From CAZYTX01 sp964650485 (GTDB lineage: Bacteria; RBG-13-61-14; DATKZS01): a DNA stretch of 64,000 nt. Position numbers and translations under genes: made by a program. Location of the stretch: NCBI GenBank assembly GCA_964650485.1, contig CAZYTX010000007.1, forward strand, positions 1-64,000, given 5' to 3'. Below, piece by piece: positions 16,780 through 26,200 of this stretch (its first letter is position 1; every line of letters starts with the position of its first letter). The notes under the pieces are model-generated. The model was not told the origin of the DNA, did not search any database, and saw only the letters and a list, made by a program, of their open reading frames with translations.

Positions 16780-19700
16780 TATTCCGGATAACCTGAACAT
16801 CGATTCCATAAGGAGTTTATTTAAAGACCCGCCCCGGGTGTTCGGACCCACGCCATTTCTCGCATTGAACGACGACCTCGACCCGGAAAGGCTCACCCAT
16901 GCCCTGCGCGAATTCCACCACAAAGGCTGCGCCGGCGTGTTCATGCACGCCCGCACAGGGCTGGAGATAGACTACCTCTCCGAACAGTGGTGGGACCGGG
17001 TGGGCCTTGTCATCGAGGAGTGCAAGAGGCTCGGGCTGAAGGCTTGGATCTACGACGAGTACAACTGGCCATCAGGCGCCGGCGGCGGAAAAGCCTTGCA
17101 GGGAAGACCCGAGTTCCTCATGCCCTGCATCGAGTACCTGCACATGAACGTAAAAGACGCGCGCGTGCCGGACCACCCGGGCCGGGCGATGGCCGCGTTC
17201 AAGATCGGGAACGTGATCGAGGACCTGTCCGGGAATATCGAGAGCGGCAAGTTCAAGCCCCCGGCCGGGCTCAAGGGCGAGCTGATTCTCTTTTACAAGG
17301 ACCTGGTGACCGACCCGACATTTGGCACCAACAACGCGCCATGGTGCCCGGATGTTGACGGCTGCCTTGACCTCATGAACCCGGAGGCTGTCGAACACTT
17401 CATGGAGCTTACCCATCACCAGTACGAGAAGAGGTTCCCGGAGCACCTGGGCGCCACCGTCCCAGGCCTGTTCACGGACGAGCCCCAGTTCTACAGGGGC
17501 TTTCCGTGGACGAACGGGCTTGACCTGGCCTTCCGCGATATAAAGGGATACGACCTTATCGAGCGGCTTTACCTCCTGGTGCTCGATCGCCGCGGCCACC
17601 GCAGGCTGAGAAGCGATTTCTACGGGGTGGTCGAGCATCTATACGCCAAGGCATTGTTCCAGAAAGTAAGACAGTGGTGCGACCGGAACGGACTCGTATT
17701 CACCGGACACATGGGCATGGAAGAGCGGCTCACCCAGATGGCGATAAACCACGGCGGCATTTACAGGCCCATGAAGAGCATGTCCATGCCCGGCATTGAC
17801 GCGCTCGGCAAGGGCAACCCCGCCCTCGGCGGCCTCATTAACATGGAGTCGCCGAGCTTCGCCCCCCGGGCCGCGGCGTCCATCTCCAATACCTTTTCAG
17901 ACGGCCGCGTGCTATGCGAGTCCGGCGGAGGATCGGGATGGCAGGCAACTCCCGCCACGCTCAAGGCCCAGCTCGACTGGCTCTTCGCCTCCGGCGTAAA
18001 CTTCGTAAACCCCCATCAGTCACTGCTCTCCGTAAAAGGCCTGCGCAAGCGGGACTTCCCGCCCAGCCACTTCGAGCAGCAGCCCTGGTTCAGGCACTAC
18101 AAGATTTTCTCCGGCTACGTGGCCAGGGCCAGCATGGTCACGAGCGCAGGCAGGCCGCTAAAGCAGCTTGCGCTGCTCTTCCCCATGGCCTCCATAAGGT
18201 CGCTGCAAAGGACGCGGGGAGACAGGCATGTCCGCGAGTCCATGTCCGTGATCCTGCCCTTCCACAACGTCATGGACTTCCTCGCGGCCAACCAGAGGGA
18301 ATTCGAGCTGGTGTTCGAGGAGTACGCGCAGGATGGCGTCCTGGAAGCACGGGACGGAAAGCTCCGGCTGGGGGAGAGCGAGTTCAGTGTCCTGGTGGTC
18401 CCGCCCTGCCCGGTGATGGAGTCCGCCATGTCGGACGTACTCGCCCGGTTCCTTTCCGGGGGAGGGAAGCTCCTGCTGTTCGGGCCGGCGCCCGCCCGTG
18501 ATACCAACGAGAATGATGTCCTGGAGAAACTGCTCCCCCTGGTAAGGAAAGCCGCCCAGGAAGGCCGGGCGGTGCAGGTGACCGGAGACGATGACTTTAC
18601 CGGCGAGTGGGTCTTGTCCGCCCTCGACAGGCTACAGGAGCCGGACCTCAAGGTGGACTGGGATTATAAGCACTACCTCCTATATCAGCGCCGCAGGACC
18701 AACCATGCGGACCTGTACTTCTTCGCCAACATGGGAGAGGGCCGAGGCCGTGCGTGGCTGTCCTTCCGGGACTCGAGGCCGGTGCTGGAGAGGTGGGACC
18801 CGGTGTCCGGCTGCATCGCCCCCCTCCCCTTCCAGGTGCGAGACGACCGGAGGGCGTGGGCGAACATCTTTTTCCACCCGGGCGAGTCAACGGTGCTGGT
18901 CTTCAGGGAGAAGAGGGAGGATGAAAAAACACCTTCCATCCTTCGGACCAACCTGGAGATACTGGAGTTGGGCCGGGACCGGATCAAAGGAATCTCCGCG
19001 GACCCGAGCATCGAGATTGTGACCGCCTCCGAAAAAGTGGAAAAGAAAAACCCCCTGCCACTGCCCCTGGTCATCACCCCGCAGTGGACCATAAGCCCGC
19101 ACCGGAAAAACCTCATGCTCATAAGACACTGGGACGTGCGCACCAAAAAGACGAAGCCGCTCCCGCTGAGAGGCATGTGGTCGGAGCCGCGCTTTGTCAG
19201 GCGGACCAGGGCGCTCATATTGGCCGGGAGGGTTTTCATAAGGCTCGTTTCCCTGGTGCGCCCCCCCCAGAGGAGGTACCGCACCGAGAGGTACTTCAAC
19301 TTCGAGCGGGTGGAGGGCATGACCGGACAGGCATCGAGGATCACCGGCATAGACCTTGACGGCCTGGGACTGTACCAGGGCGCCGCTATACTATCCAGGG
19401 TGGGAGATTACCTGGGCATGCCTACGGCCATGAGGAGCTTCCCTCCGCAGGGGGCCGAGTACACGGCCGTCGCGGTATTCAACGCCGAATACGTTCCCGA
19501 TGACCTCGCCCTGGTCTGCGAGGACCTGGGTGTTCCGGTGAGCTTCCAGATAAACGGGAAATCGCTGCAAGGAGAACCCGTGAAAACGGATGCATGGGAC
19601 CCGGCATGCAGGGCCTGCAAGGTCTCCGACCTGGTGAGGCCCGGCAGTAACACGCTGGTGATGAAAAGCAGGCAGATGGACTGGAATGCCATGCCGCCGA

Positions 19701-20152
19701 ACACTCACTCTATCGAGCCGGTGGCGCTTTCCGGCTCTTTCGCGGTTAAAGGCGGCGTCATTAAAAAACCTGACCCGGGTCCCGCCCGGGAGGGCGACTG
19801 GACCCGTCGAGGGCACCCGGCCTACTCGGGCGCCATGACCTATACCTGCAAGTTCAACCTTCCTCCCGAGTACCTGGACTTTCACCTTGAACTGGAACTC
19901 ATGGAGGTGCGCCAATGCGCGCAAGTATGGATCAACGGCGCTCACGCCGGAGTGCGCATCTTCCCTCCCTTCACCTTCCAGGCCTCCGGCCTGCTAAGGG
20001 AAGGCGAGAACGAGATCGAGGTGGAGGTGGTGAACACCGCGGCCAACGTCTTTGCCGGGCCCGGGAGTTCGGGAATAACAGGCCCGGTGAGGATAGTGCC
20101 CTACGGCCTGCACGAGGTCGAGATGGAAGGCGCTGATGATGAGCCGGAATGA
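16772..20152 (+). CDS. large putative glycoside hydrolase (GH106-like architecture)
   Basis: This 1126-residue protein has no signal peptide, so it is probably cytoplasmic. The N-terminal half resembles the barrel of GH106-like enzymes (alpha-L-rhamnosidases and relatives): KGCAGVFMHARTGLE, WWDRVG, RLGLKAWIYDEYNWPSG (about 88-104) and GLFTDEPQFYRG (about 230-241), whose Asp-Glu is a candidate catalytic pair. A middle region with ALLFPMASIRS fits the same class. The C-terminal region (about 1020-1110) is a GH2-type jelly roll (VWINGAHAGVR...ENEIEVEVVNTAANV). It overlaps proS upstream and the sugar kinase downstream, suggesting hydrolysis of an imported oligosaccharide followed by phosphorylation. 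Family call is by motif shape only. Confidence 0.65.
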   Translation: MADIPDNLNIDSIRSLFKDPPRVFGPTPFLALNDDLDPERLTHALREFHHKGCAGVFMHARTGLEIDYLSEQWWDRVGLVIEECKRLGLKAWIYDEYNWPSGAGGGKALQGRPEFLMPCIEYLHMNVKDARVPDHPGRAMAAFKIGNVIEDLSGNIESGKFKPPAGLKGELILFYKDLVTDPTFGTNNAPWCPDVDGCLDLMNPEAVEHFMELTHHQYEKRFPEHLGATVPGLFTDEPQFYRGFPWTNGLDLAFRDIKGYDLIERLYLLVLDRRGHRRLRSDFYGVVEHLYAKALFQKVRQWCDRNGLVFTGHMGMEERLTQMAINHGGIYRPMKSMSMPGIDALGKGNPALGGLINMESPSFAPRAAASISNTFSDGRVLCESGGGSGWQATPATLKAQLDWLFASGVNFVNPHQSLLSVKGLRKRDFPPSHFEQQPWFRHYKIFSGYVARASMVTSAGRPLKQLALLFPMASIRSLQRTRGDRHVRESMSVILPFHNVMDFLAANQREFELVFEEYAQDGVLEARDGKLRLGESEFSVLVVPPCPVMESAMSDVLARFLSGGGKLLLFGPAPARDTNENDVLEKLLPLVRKAAQEGRAVQVTGDDDFTGEWVLSALDRLQEPDLKVDWDYKHYLLYQRRRTNHADLYFFANMGEGRGRAWLSFRDSRPVLERWDPVSGCIAPLPFQVRDDRRAWANIFFHPGESTVLVFREKREDEKTPSILRTNLEILELGRDRIKGISADPSIEIVTASEKVEKKNPLPLPLVITPQWTISPHRKNLMLIRHWDVRTKKTKPLPLRGMWSEPRFVRRTRALILAGRVFIRLVSLVRPPQRRYRTERYFNFERVEGMTGQASRITGIDLDGLGLYQGAAILSRVGDYLGMPTAMRSFPPQGAEYTAVAVFNAEYVPDDLALVCEDLGVPVSFQINGKSLQGEPVKTDAWDPACRACKVSDLVRPGSNTLVMKSRQMDWNAMPPNTHSIEPVALSGSFAVKGGVIKKPDPGPAREGDWTRRGHPAYSGAMTYTCKFNLPPEYLDFHLELELMEVRQCAQVWINGAHAGVRIFPPFTFQASGLLREGENEIEVEVVNTAANVFAGPGSSGITGPVRIVPYGLHEVEMEGADDEPE

Positions 20153-21116
20153 CCCGGGCGCCCCCATGGTGGTGAGCGTGGGCGAGGCCCTGATTGATTT
20201 CGTGGCCACGGAGACCGGGGTGCAGGTGGGCCGGGCCGGCGCCTTTGTAAAGTATCCCGGCGGAGCGGTGGCCAACGTGGCCGTGGGGCTGGCGCGGCTG
20301 GGGATACGGTCCCGTTTCGTTAGCAAGCTCGGCGCCGACCCCTTCGGGCTCTTCATGAAAGAGATGTTCGAGAGGGAGGGAGTGGACGTATCGCACCTTC
20401 TGATGACGGATGAGTATCCCACCGGCCTGGTGTTCGTGTCGCTCGACGAGAACAGGGTGCCCAGCTTCAGCTTCATGGGCAACCCCAGCGCGGACATGAT
20501 GCTGGACCGGGAGGAGGTGGGGCCCGAGGCGCTGGAAGGAGCGTCCTTCCTCCATACGGGCACGGTTTCCATGGTGAGGGAGGAGTCCAGGAGCGCCACC
20601 TTCAAGCTCATCAGCATGGCAAAAGAAAGGCCGGTGAGGCTCAGCTTCGATCCCAACCTGCGCCTGCACCTTTGGAAGGACCACGAGCGTTTAAAGGGCC
20701 TTGCACGGGAGGTCATCGCCGGCTCTCACCTGGTCAAGCTGAACCTTGAAGAGCTCGGGTTCGCCACCGGCGAGAAAGACATGAGAGAAGGAGCGGCAGC
20801 CATCAAGGAGCTCGGCCCGGACGTTGTCGTGGTCACCCTGGGGCCGGAGGGGGCATACTTTCTCTGCGATGGCGGGGAGGGCATCGGCCCCGCGTTCGAG
20901 GTAAAGGTGCTGGACACCACCGGGGCGGGAGACGCCTTTGCCGCCGCATTAATCGCTTTTCTCGCAGACCTCGAAAATTGGCCGCCGCAAGCGGCTGTAC
21001 TTGAAAAAGCGGTCCGGTTCGCCAACGCGGCCGCGGCTATCGTGACCACCGAGGTCGGCGCCATGTCGGCCCTGCCCGGTCGCGGCCAGGTGGAAGACAT
21101 GCTCTCGCGTGTATAA
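20136..21116 (+). CDS. PfkB-family carbohydrate kinase
   Basis: This 326-residue ribokinase/fructokinase-type enzyme phosphorylates a sugar with ATP. Signature 1 is PGGAVANVAVGLARLG (about residues 41-56) and signature 2 is DTTGAGDAFAAAL (about 260-272), with the catalytic Asp in GAGD. The start VVSVGEALIDFV is fructokinase-like, but the sugar cannot be fixed. It overlaps the glycoside hydrolase gene by 17 bp, so a product of that hydrolase is an attractive substrate. Two ATGs (20136, 20139) are possible after GGAAGG. Confidence 0.88.
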   Translation: MMSRNDPGAPMVVSVGEALIDFVATETGVQVGRAGAFVKYPGGAVANVAVGLARLGIRSRFVSKLGADPFGLFMKEMFEREGVDVSHLLMTDEYPTGLVFVSLDENRVPSFSFMGNPSADMMLDREEVGPEALEGASFLHTGTVSMVREESRSATFKLISMAKERPVRLSFDPNLRLHLWKDHERLKGLAREVIAGSHLVKLNLEELGFATGEKDMREGAAAIKELGPDVVVVTLGPEGAYFLCDGGEGIGPAFEVKVLDTTGAGDAFAAALIAFLADLENWPPQAAVLEKAVRFANAAAAIVTTEVGAMSALPGRGQVEDMLSRV

Positions 21117-21154
21117 ACGACCGGCCCGGTTGGCGGCTGAAGAGGAGACTGAAA

Positions 21155-21994
21155 ATGGAAGCAGGCGAAAGTATACGAAGAGCATTTTTCCTGGTGCGGG
21201 CCTCCGCGTTCATGGCCCTGCTGTTCCTCTCCCCCCTGCACGCGCAAGAGACCGCATCCCCCTGGGGCGACCCCCCGGTCACGGTGGGTCACAGAGGCAC
21301 CACCGTACTGGCGGACGAGAACACCATGGCCGCCTTCGAGAGCGCTTTCCAGCACGGACTCGACATGTTCGAATGCGACCCCCGGCTTACCGCGGACGGG
21401 GTGTACGTTATCATGCACGACCCCGGAGTGGACCGCACCACCAACGGCAGCGGCAAGGTGGAGGACATGACCCTGGCCGAGATCAAGGAGCTTCGCACCC
21501 TCTCCGGCCACGAAGTGCCCACTTTGCAGGACGCGCTCGAGTTCGGCCGCCGGCATGACATGTCCGTATACCTGGACGTGAAAGACCCTCCCCCGGACAA
21601 GGGAGAGCTCCTCGCCCGCACCATCGAGCGGGCTGACATGACCGGCCGCGTCGTGATAGGCTGCTACCAGCTAAAGACCTGCCGCATGATGGAGGAGCAA
21701 AACACCGCGCTCAGCACCTGCGTGGCGTGGCCCTGTCCCGCGGCCACCCTCAAGCAGGCGAAAAGGATGGGCGCGGACGCGGTGGGCACACTGAAAGGTC
21801 TCGCCACGAAGTGGGCCATAAAAAGAGCGCACAAGCACGGGCTGCTGGTTATCACCATGCCTATAAACAAAAAGCAGCGGATTGAAAAGTTCAAGGACCG
21901 GGGCCTGGACGCATTCCAGAGCGACGATCCCAGGCTGCTCTTGCCCTTCACCAAAGGGCCGCGGGGCACGGACGAGAAAGGGGGGCCCCGCTAA
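21155..21994 (+). CDS. exported glycerophosphodiester phosphodiesterase
   Basis: This 279-residue GDPD-family enzyme would hydrolyse glycerophosphodiesters to glycerol-3-phosphate and an alcohol. The N-terminus has a Sec signal (ASAFMALLFLSPLHAQ, cut near residue 32). The catalytic pattern is complete: GHRG (about 46), DEN, ECD in place of the usual EVD or EFD, and VIMHDPGVDRTTNG with its His. It ends with DAFQSDDPRLL, a normal barrel end. The signal places it in the periplasm, unlike its cytoplasmic operon neighbours. A GAGGAG site precedes the ATG 38 bp after the kinase. Confidence 0.92.
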   Translation: MEAGESIRRAFFLVRASAFMALLFLSPLHAQETASPWGDPPVTVGHRGTTVLADENTMAAFESAFQHGLDMFECDPRLTADGVYVIMHDPGVDRTTNGSGKVEDMTLAEIKELRTLSGHEVPTLQDALEFGRRHDMSVYLDVKDPPPDKGELLARTIERADMTGRVVIGCYQLKTCRMMEEQNTALSTCVAWPCPAATLKQAKRMGADAVGTLKGLATKWAIKRAHKHGLLVITMPINKKQRIEKFKDRGLDAFQSDDPRLLLPFTKGPRGTDEKGGPR

Positions 21995-22007
21995 ATGAGG
22001 TATGGAA

Positions 22008-23168
22008 ATGGGCATTGACAGGCCGCCTCTTATGAGGATCGAGGTCCGGGACCCGGCAGCGGACCTGCACGGGTTCCTGGTCATAGACTCGGTGATAAAC
22101 AGGTTCGCCGCGGGCGGCCTGCGCATGACTCCCACGGTGAGCATGCAGGAGGTCGAGCTCCTGGCCCGCACCATGACCCTGAAGATGGCCATGGTGAAGA
22201 TACCCTTCGGGGGCGCCAAGTCAGGGATAGTATACAAGCCGGAATGGGGCGAGGACCAGAGGAACAATGCGCTCGCCGCCTTCGCACGCGCCATCAGGCC
22301 CATGATCGAGACCTGTTATCTCGCCGGCGAGGACATGGGCACCACCGAGGCTGACATTGCTTTCATGCACGACCAGATCGGGCTTAACCACGCATTCTTT
22401 GCCATCAAGGCGGCCATGGACAGGGGGTTCAAGGTGGAGATTCCCCCGGACGTTGACACCAAAGAGGTCAGCGAGATGGAGACCAGCCTCACCGCGGTGG
22501 GGGTCACGCGCTCCGCGGTCGCGGCCCTCGCTGTCACGGGGAAAAATATAAGCGGGACCTCGGTGTCCATCCAGGGGTTCGGCAACGTGGGCGCCGGAGT
22601 GGCCAAACACCTTTCAGAGCGGGGCGCGGTCATCGTTGCGGTGGCTGACGAACTGGGCACGCTCTACTCGGACAAGGGGCTCGACCTTCTTGACCTCATG
22701 AACGCGCGCGACCACAGGGGAGTCATAAACAGGGAAGAGCTTAAAAGCGGCTGCCAGACCATGCCTGGAGATGCATGGCTTTCAGCCAAAGTGGACGTGC
22801 TCGTGCCCGCGGCGGTTGCAAACGCCATCACCGAGGACAACGCGGCCCTGGTCAATGCTGCCGTAGTAGTGGAAGCCGCCAACATCCCGGTCACGGTGGA
22901 GGCCGAACGCATGCTCTGGGACCGGGGCGTGGTTGTGGTGCCCGACTTCGTGGCCAACGCAGGCACTGCCGGGGGCCTGACCCTCATACTTGCGGGCCAG
23001 ACCCCGCTCATCCCCACCACCATATACAAGGTGATCGGCCACAGGATAGCCGGGGCCACGGAAAAGGTGTTGAAGGCGGCCCGGCAAACCGGCAGGCACC
23101 CGCGCCAGGTTGCCGAGGACGAGGCGATTACATTCCTGGAGTCGGTCTCCGGGGCCGCGGGATTTTAA
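22008..23168 (+). CDS. Glu/Leu/Phe/Val dehydrogenase family protein
   Basis: This NAD(P)-dependent amino-acid dehydrogenase of 386 residues would catalyse reversible oxidative deamination. The dimerisation/catalytic half has RMTPTVSMQEVELLARTMT, then VKIPFGGAKSGI with the conserved lysines, and AGEDMGTTEADI with the catalytic Asp. The Rossmann half has VSIQGFGNVGAGVAKHL (about 189-205) and VPAAVANAIT. It is shorter than typical hexameric GDH and falls between GDH and leucine/valine dehydrogenases, so substrate is left open. The ATG at 22008 is 7 bp from a GAGG site. The one at 22002 is too close. It is the last gene before the shared terminator. Confidence 0.88.
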   Translation: MGIDRPPLMRIEVRDPAADLHGFLVIDSVINRFAAGGLRMTPTVSMQEVELLARTMTLKMAMVKIPFGGAKSGIVYKPEWGEDQRNNALAAFARAIRPMIETCYLAGEDMGTTEADIAFMHDQIGLNHAFFAIKAAMDRGFKVEIPPDVDTKEVSEMETSLTAVGVTRSAVAALAVTGKNISGTSVSIQGFGNVGAGVAKHLSERGAVIVAVADELGTLYSDKGLDLLDLMNARDHRGVINREELKSGCQTMPGDAWLSAKVDVLVPAAVANAITEDNAALVNAAVVVEAANIPVTVEAERMLWDRGVVVVPDFVANAGTAGGLTLILAGQTPLIPTTIYKVIGHRIAGATEKVLKAARQTGRHPRQVAEDEAITFLESVSGAAGF

Positions 23169-23196
23169 CCCCCCCCCCAGCATTCTTAATTCAGAA

Positions 23197-23226
23197 AAAG
23201 CGGGAGGGATTTTGCCCTCCCGCTTT
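23197..23226. terminator. bidirectional intrinsic terminator
   Basis: A perfect 12-bp stem (AAAGCGGGAGGG, 23197-23208, with CCCTCCCGCTTT, 23215-23226) has a 6-nt loop. It lies between two convergent operons: the dehydrogenase gene ends at 23168 and the giant lipoprotein gene ends at 23247. Confidence 0.85.
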
Positions 23227-23246
23227 CCGCTGCATATTGATTGCAC

Positions 23247-26200
23247 TTACTGGGTGAAGCTGGCCGACTTTGCCATGTCATTCCTCATGACTATGTCGTC
23301 AATCCACCATCCCATGAAGGTGTTGCCGGCGCCGTCCGATGTCTCCAGGGTGAAGCGGACCCTGATGGTCTGTCCCTGCCACGCGGACAGGTCCAGCTCG
23401 GTTACGACCTCGCCGCCGCTGGAGCCGCCCAGGTCCGACCGGACCGTGCTGTATGTTGCGCCGCTCAAGGTGGCCTCCACCCTGACAAAGTCCTCGGCAG
23501 GCTCGGTGGAGTAGCTCTCGTGGAACTCGAGCACCGGCTGGGGCACGGTAAGGCTCACCCACGGTGATATGAGCCCGTTGGCTATCTTGCGGGACGTGTT
23601 GTAGTCGTTGGAGGCTTCCAAGCCGCACCACCAACTGCTCCACTGCGAGCTGTAGTAGGTGTTGGTTATGTGCCACAGGTCATCGAAAGTGCCTTCCTGC
23701 AAGTCGGTCTCCCACCCTGTTGCCGTGCTTTCCACGTCATAAGAGAACACCTCGGTGGTGGGGTACATGAGCCCGTTGTTCTCGTAGTCGAATGCGTCGA
23801 AGGTCACGGTCTCGACCACGGTGTCGGTAACGTAGATGGAAAAGACCCCGTTCTCGACCCTTACGTCTATGCGGTCGGGATCATAGTCAAGTATAATGCC
23901 GGCCTCGGCCGAGGGCTGGAACTGCGCCGATTCGGAGTCGTGGAATATGGTGAACCTTGTAAGGTCGTCGTTGACAACGGTGTTGCCGGAGGCGTCAACC
24001 ACGGCGTATGTTACCAGCATGGACTGGGCCACGTTCACGTCGGATGGCTGGACAACCTCCACCATGTAGCGGCCTCCAACCAGGGGATCAAGCGGGTCCG
24101 AATCCAGGCCGTCGTCCATTCCGTCGTTGTCCGTGTCCGGGTCAAGAGGATCGGTCTCGGTGTTTCCGTCAACAACTCCGTCAAGGTCCAGGTCCTCGCC
24201 CGGTGTGCACACCTGGGTGGATCCGTCATAAACAGAGGTGTTCCCGTCGCAAAGCCCGTCGCCGTCGCTGTCCGGGTCTTTGGGGTCGGTCCCCGCGCTT
24301 GTCTCGACTCCGTTTGTGAGTGCGTCGCCGTCCTCGTCCAGGGCCGGGTCGAGCATGAAGGTGCCTTCCACGCCGGCTACGTAGCTCAGGGCCACGTAGA
24401 TGAGGTTGGTGGCGCACTGGGTCTCAGAAACCTCTGGAGTGAGGTCGGTCACCAGGGTTACCGCCTGGTCGGCGTTGAAGTCGTTGAATTCGGCCATGGC
24501 GATGTCGAAGCTCTCCGATTGCATGGCGGCCGGACACTCCAGTCCCGTGTCATAGAACACGGAGCCGAGCTGTGTTCCTGAGAGGCCCTCCGCCCATACT
24601 TTTATGTATTCCTCCAGGCCTCCCAGGTCGGCCTGCGCGTACGCGGTAAAGGTCACCGTGTCCACCACCGCGTCCGGCAGGTCCTGGAAGCTGAAGGTAT
24701 TGGGGTCAGAGATGGCCTGCTCCTCGGACTCGTACGTTGCCACGTCGGTGTAGCAGCCGCTTATGTCCAGGCCCGCCCCCTCGGTGTCCAGCGGGTAGAT
24801 GTAGACGTCCTCGGCCACCGCGTCGGTGAGCAGGACCGTGACCCGTCCCGAGGCCGCCTGCACCAGCACCTGGCTGGTCCCTCCGCCCGAGACCACCTGG
24901 CCTGCCGAGGCCATGCTTCCAAACAGCGCGCTCCCGCTCACCTTGATGGTGAACCTGGTCACGCTGTCCGCGGTGAGCAGGTTGTCAGAGGCGTCGTTCA
25001 CCTGGTAGGTCACGCTCATGGTCTCGCCTCTGAGCACGTCCGCTGGGGCCGTGACCGATAGCTTTGCCGGGTCGCCCACGGCCGGGTCCAGAGGGTCCGT
25101 GTCCAGGCCGTCAATCATGCCGCCGCCGTCGGTGTCGGGATCGAGCGGGTCGGAGCCCACGGTGTTGCTCTCCATGGTGTCCGTGAGCCCGTCGCCGTCG
25201 TCGTCGTCGTCGGGGCAGAGCCCGTCTCCGTCTATGTCAACCGCGTCGCCGTAATGGTTTGGACAGAAGTCGCAGGCGTCGCCCCACCCGTCCGAGTCCG
25301 CGTCCTCCTGTCCGGGGTTGGCCACCTCGGGGCAGTTGTCCACGCTGTCGTCAACACCGTCCCCGTCCTGGTCCGCGGACATGCCGGGGTCGTTGGGGAA
25401 TGAGTCCTGGCTGTCTATCACGCCGTCGTCATCGCTGTCAGCGTCGTTCGGGTCGGTGATATAGCCGTCGGTGCCGAGTATGACCTCCTCGCCGTCAAAG
25501 AGGAAGTCGTCGTCCGAGTCCGGATCGAGCGGGTCGGTGAGGTATACGTTCACCTCGTCCCCATCGTTTATGCCGTCGCCGTCTGTATCCGGGTTGACAG
25601 GATCAGTGGAGTAGAGGTTTATCTCTTCATCATTGGTCAGGCCGTCGGAGTCGTCGTCCAGCGACGGATCGGCCAGGAAGGCCCCGTCCTGCTCTCCCGC
25701 GGACACCACCCTGATGTCGTCTATGAACCATCCGGCGTAGTTGTTGTTGATCTCGTCCCCGGTCTCGAACATGAACCTGAGCTGCACCCAGTTCTCGGCA
25801 AAGGCTGTGAGGTCGTAGCCGATGCGCTCAACGAACCCGCCCGAGCTCCCGCTGAACGGTCCCCTCACCTGCATGTAGCTCCATCCATCCGCGGTGGCGT
25901 CCACCTGGCAGAGGTCATAGTCCTGTTCGGTCACGTAATTCTCGTTGAACTGCAGCTCCGCGCTGGGGCCCGGTATCCAGACCCAGGGCGAGTTGATTGA
26001 GTTTGATATGCGGTTCCCGGTCGAGTAGTTGTTCTGCGAGTCAATCCCCAGCCTCCAGCTATGGGCGGGGCTTGCCGCGTCCGCATCGGTGATATGCCAC
26101 AGGTCGCCGGTGGTGCCGTTGTGCGTGTTAGTCCACCAGCCGGGGTTTCCGGACTCGACGTCGTCAGAGAAGAACACCTCACCGGGGAAGTAGAACCCCA

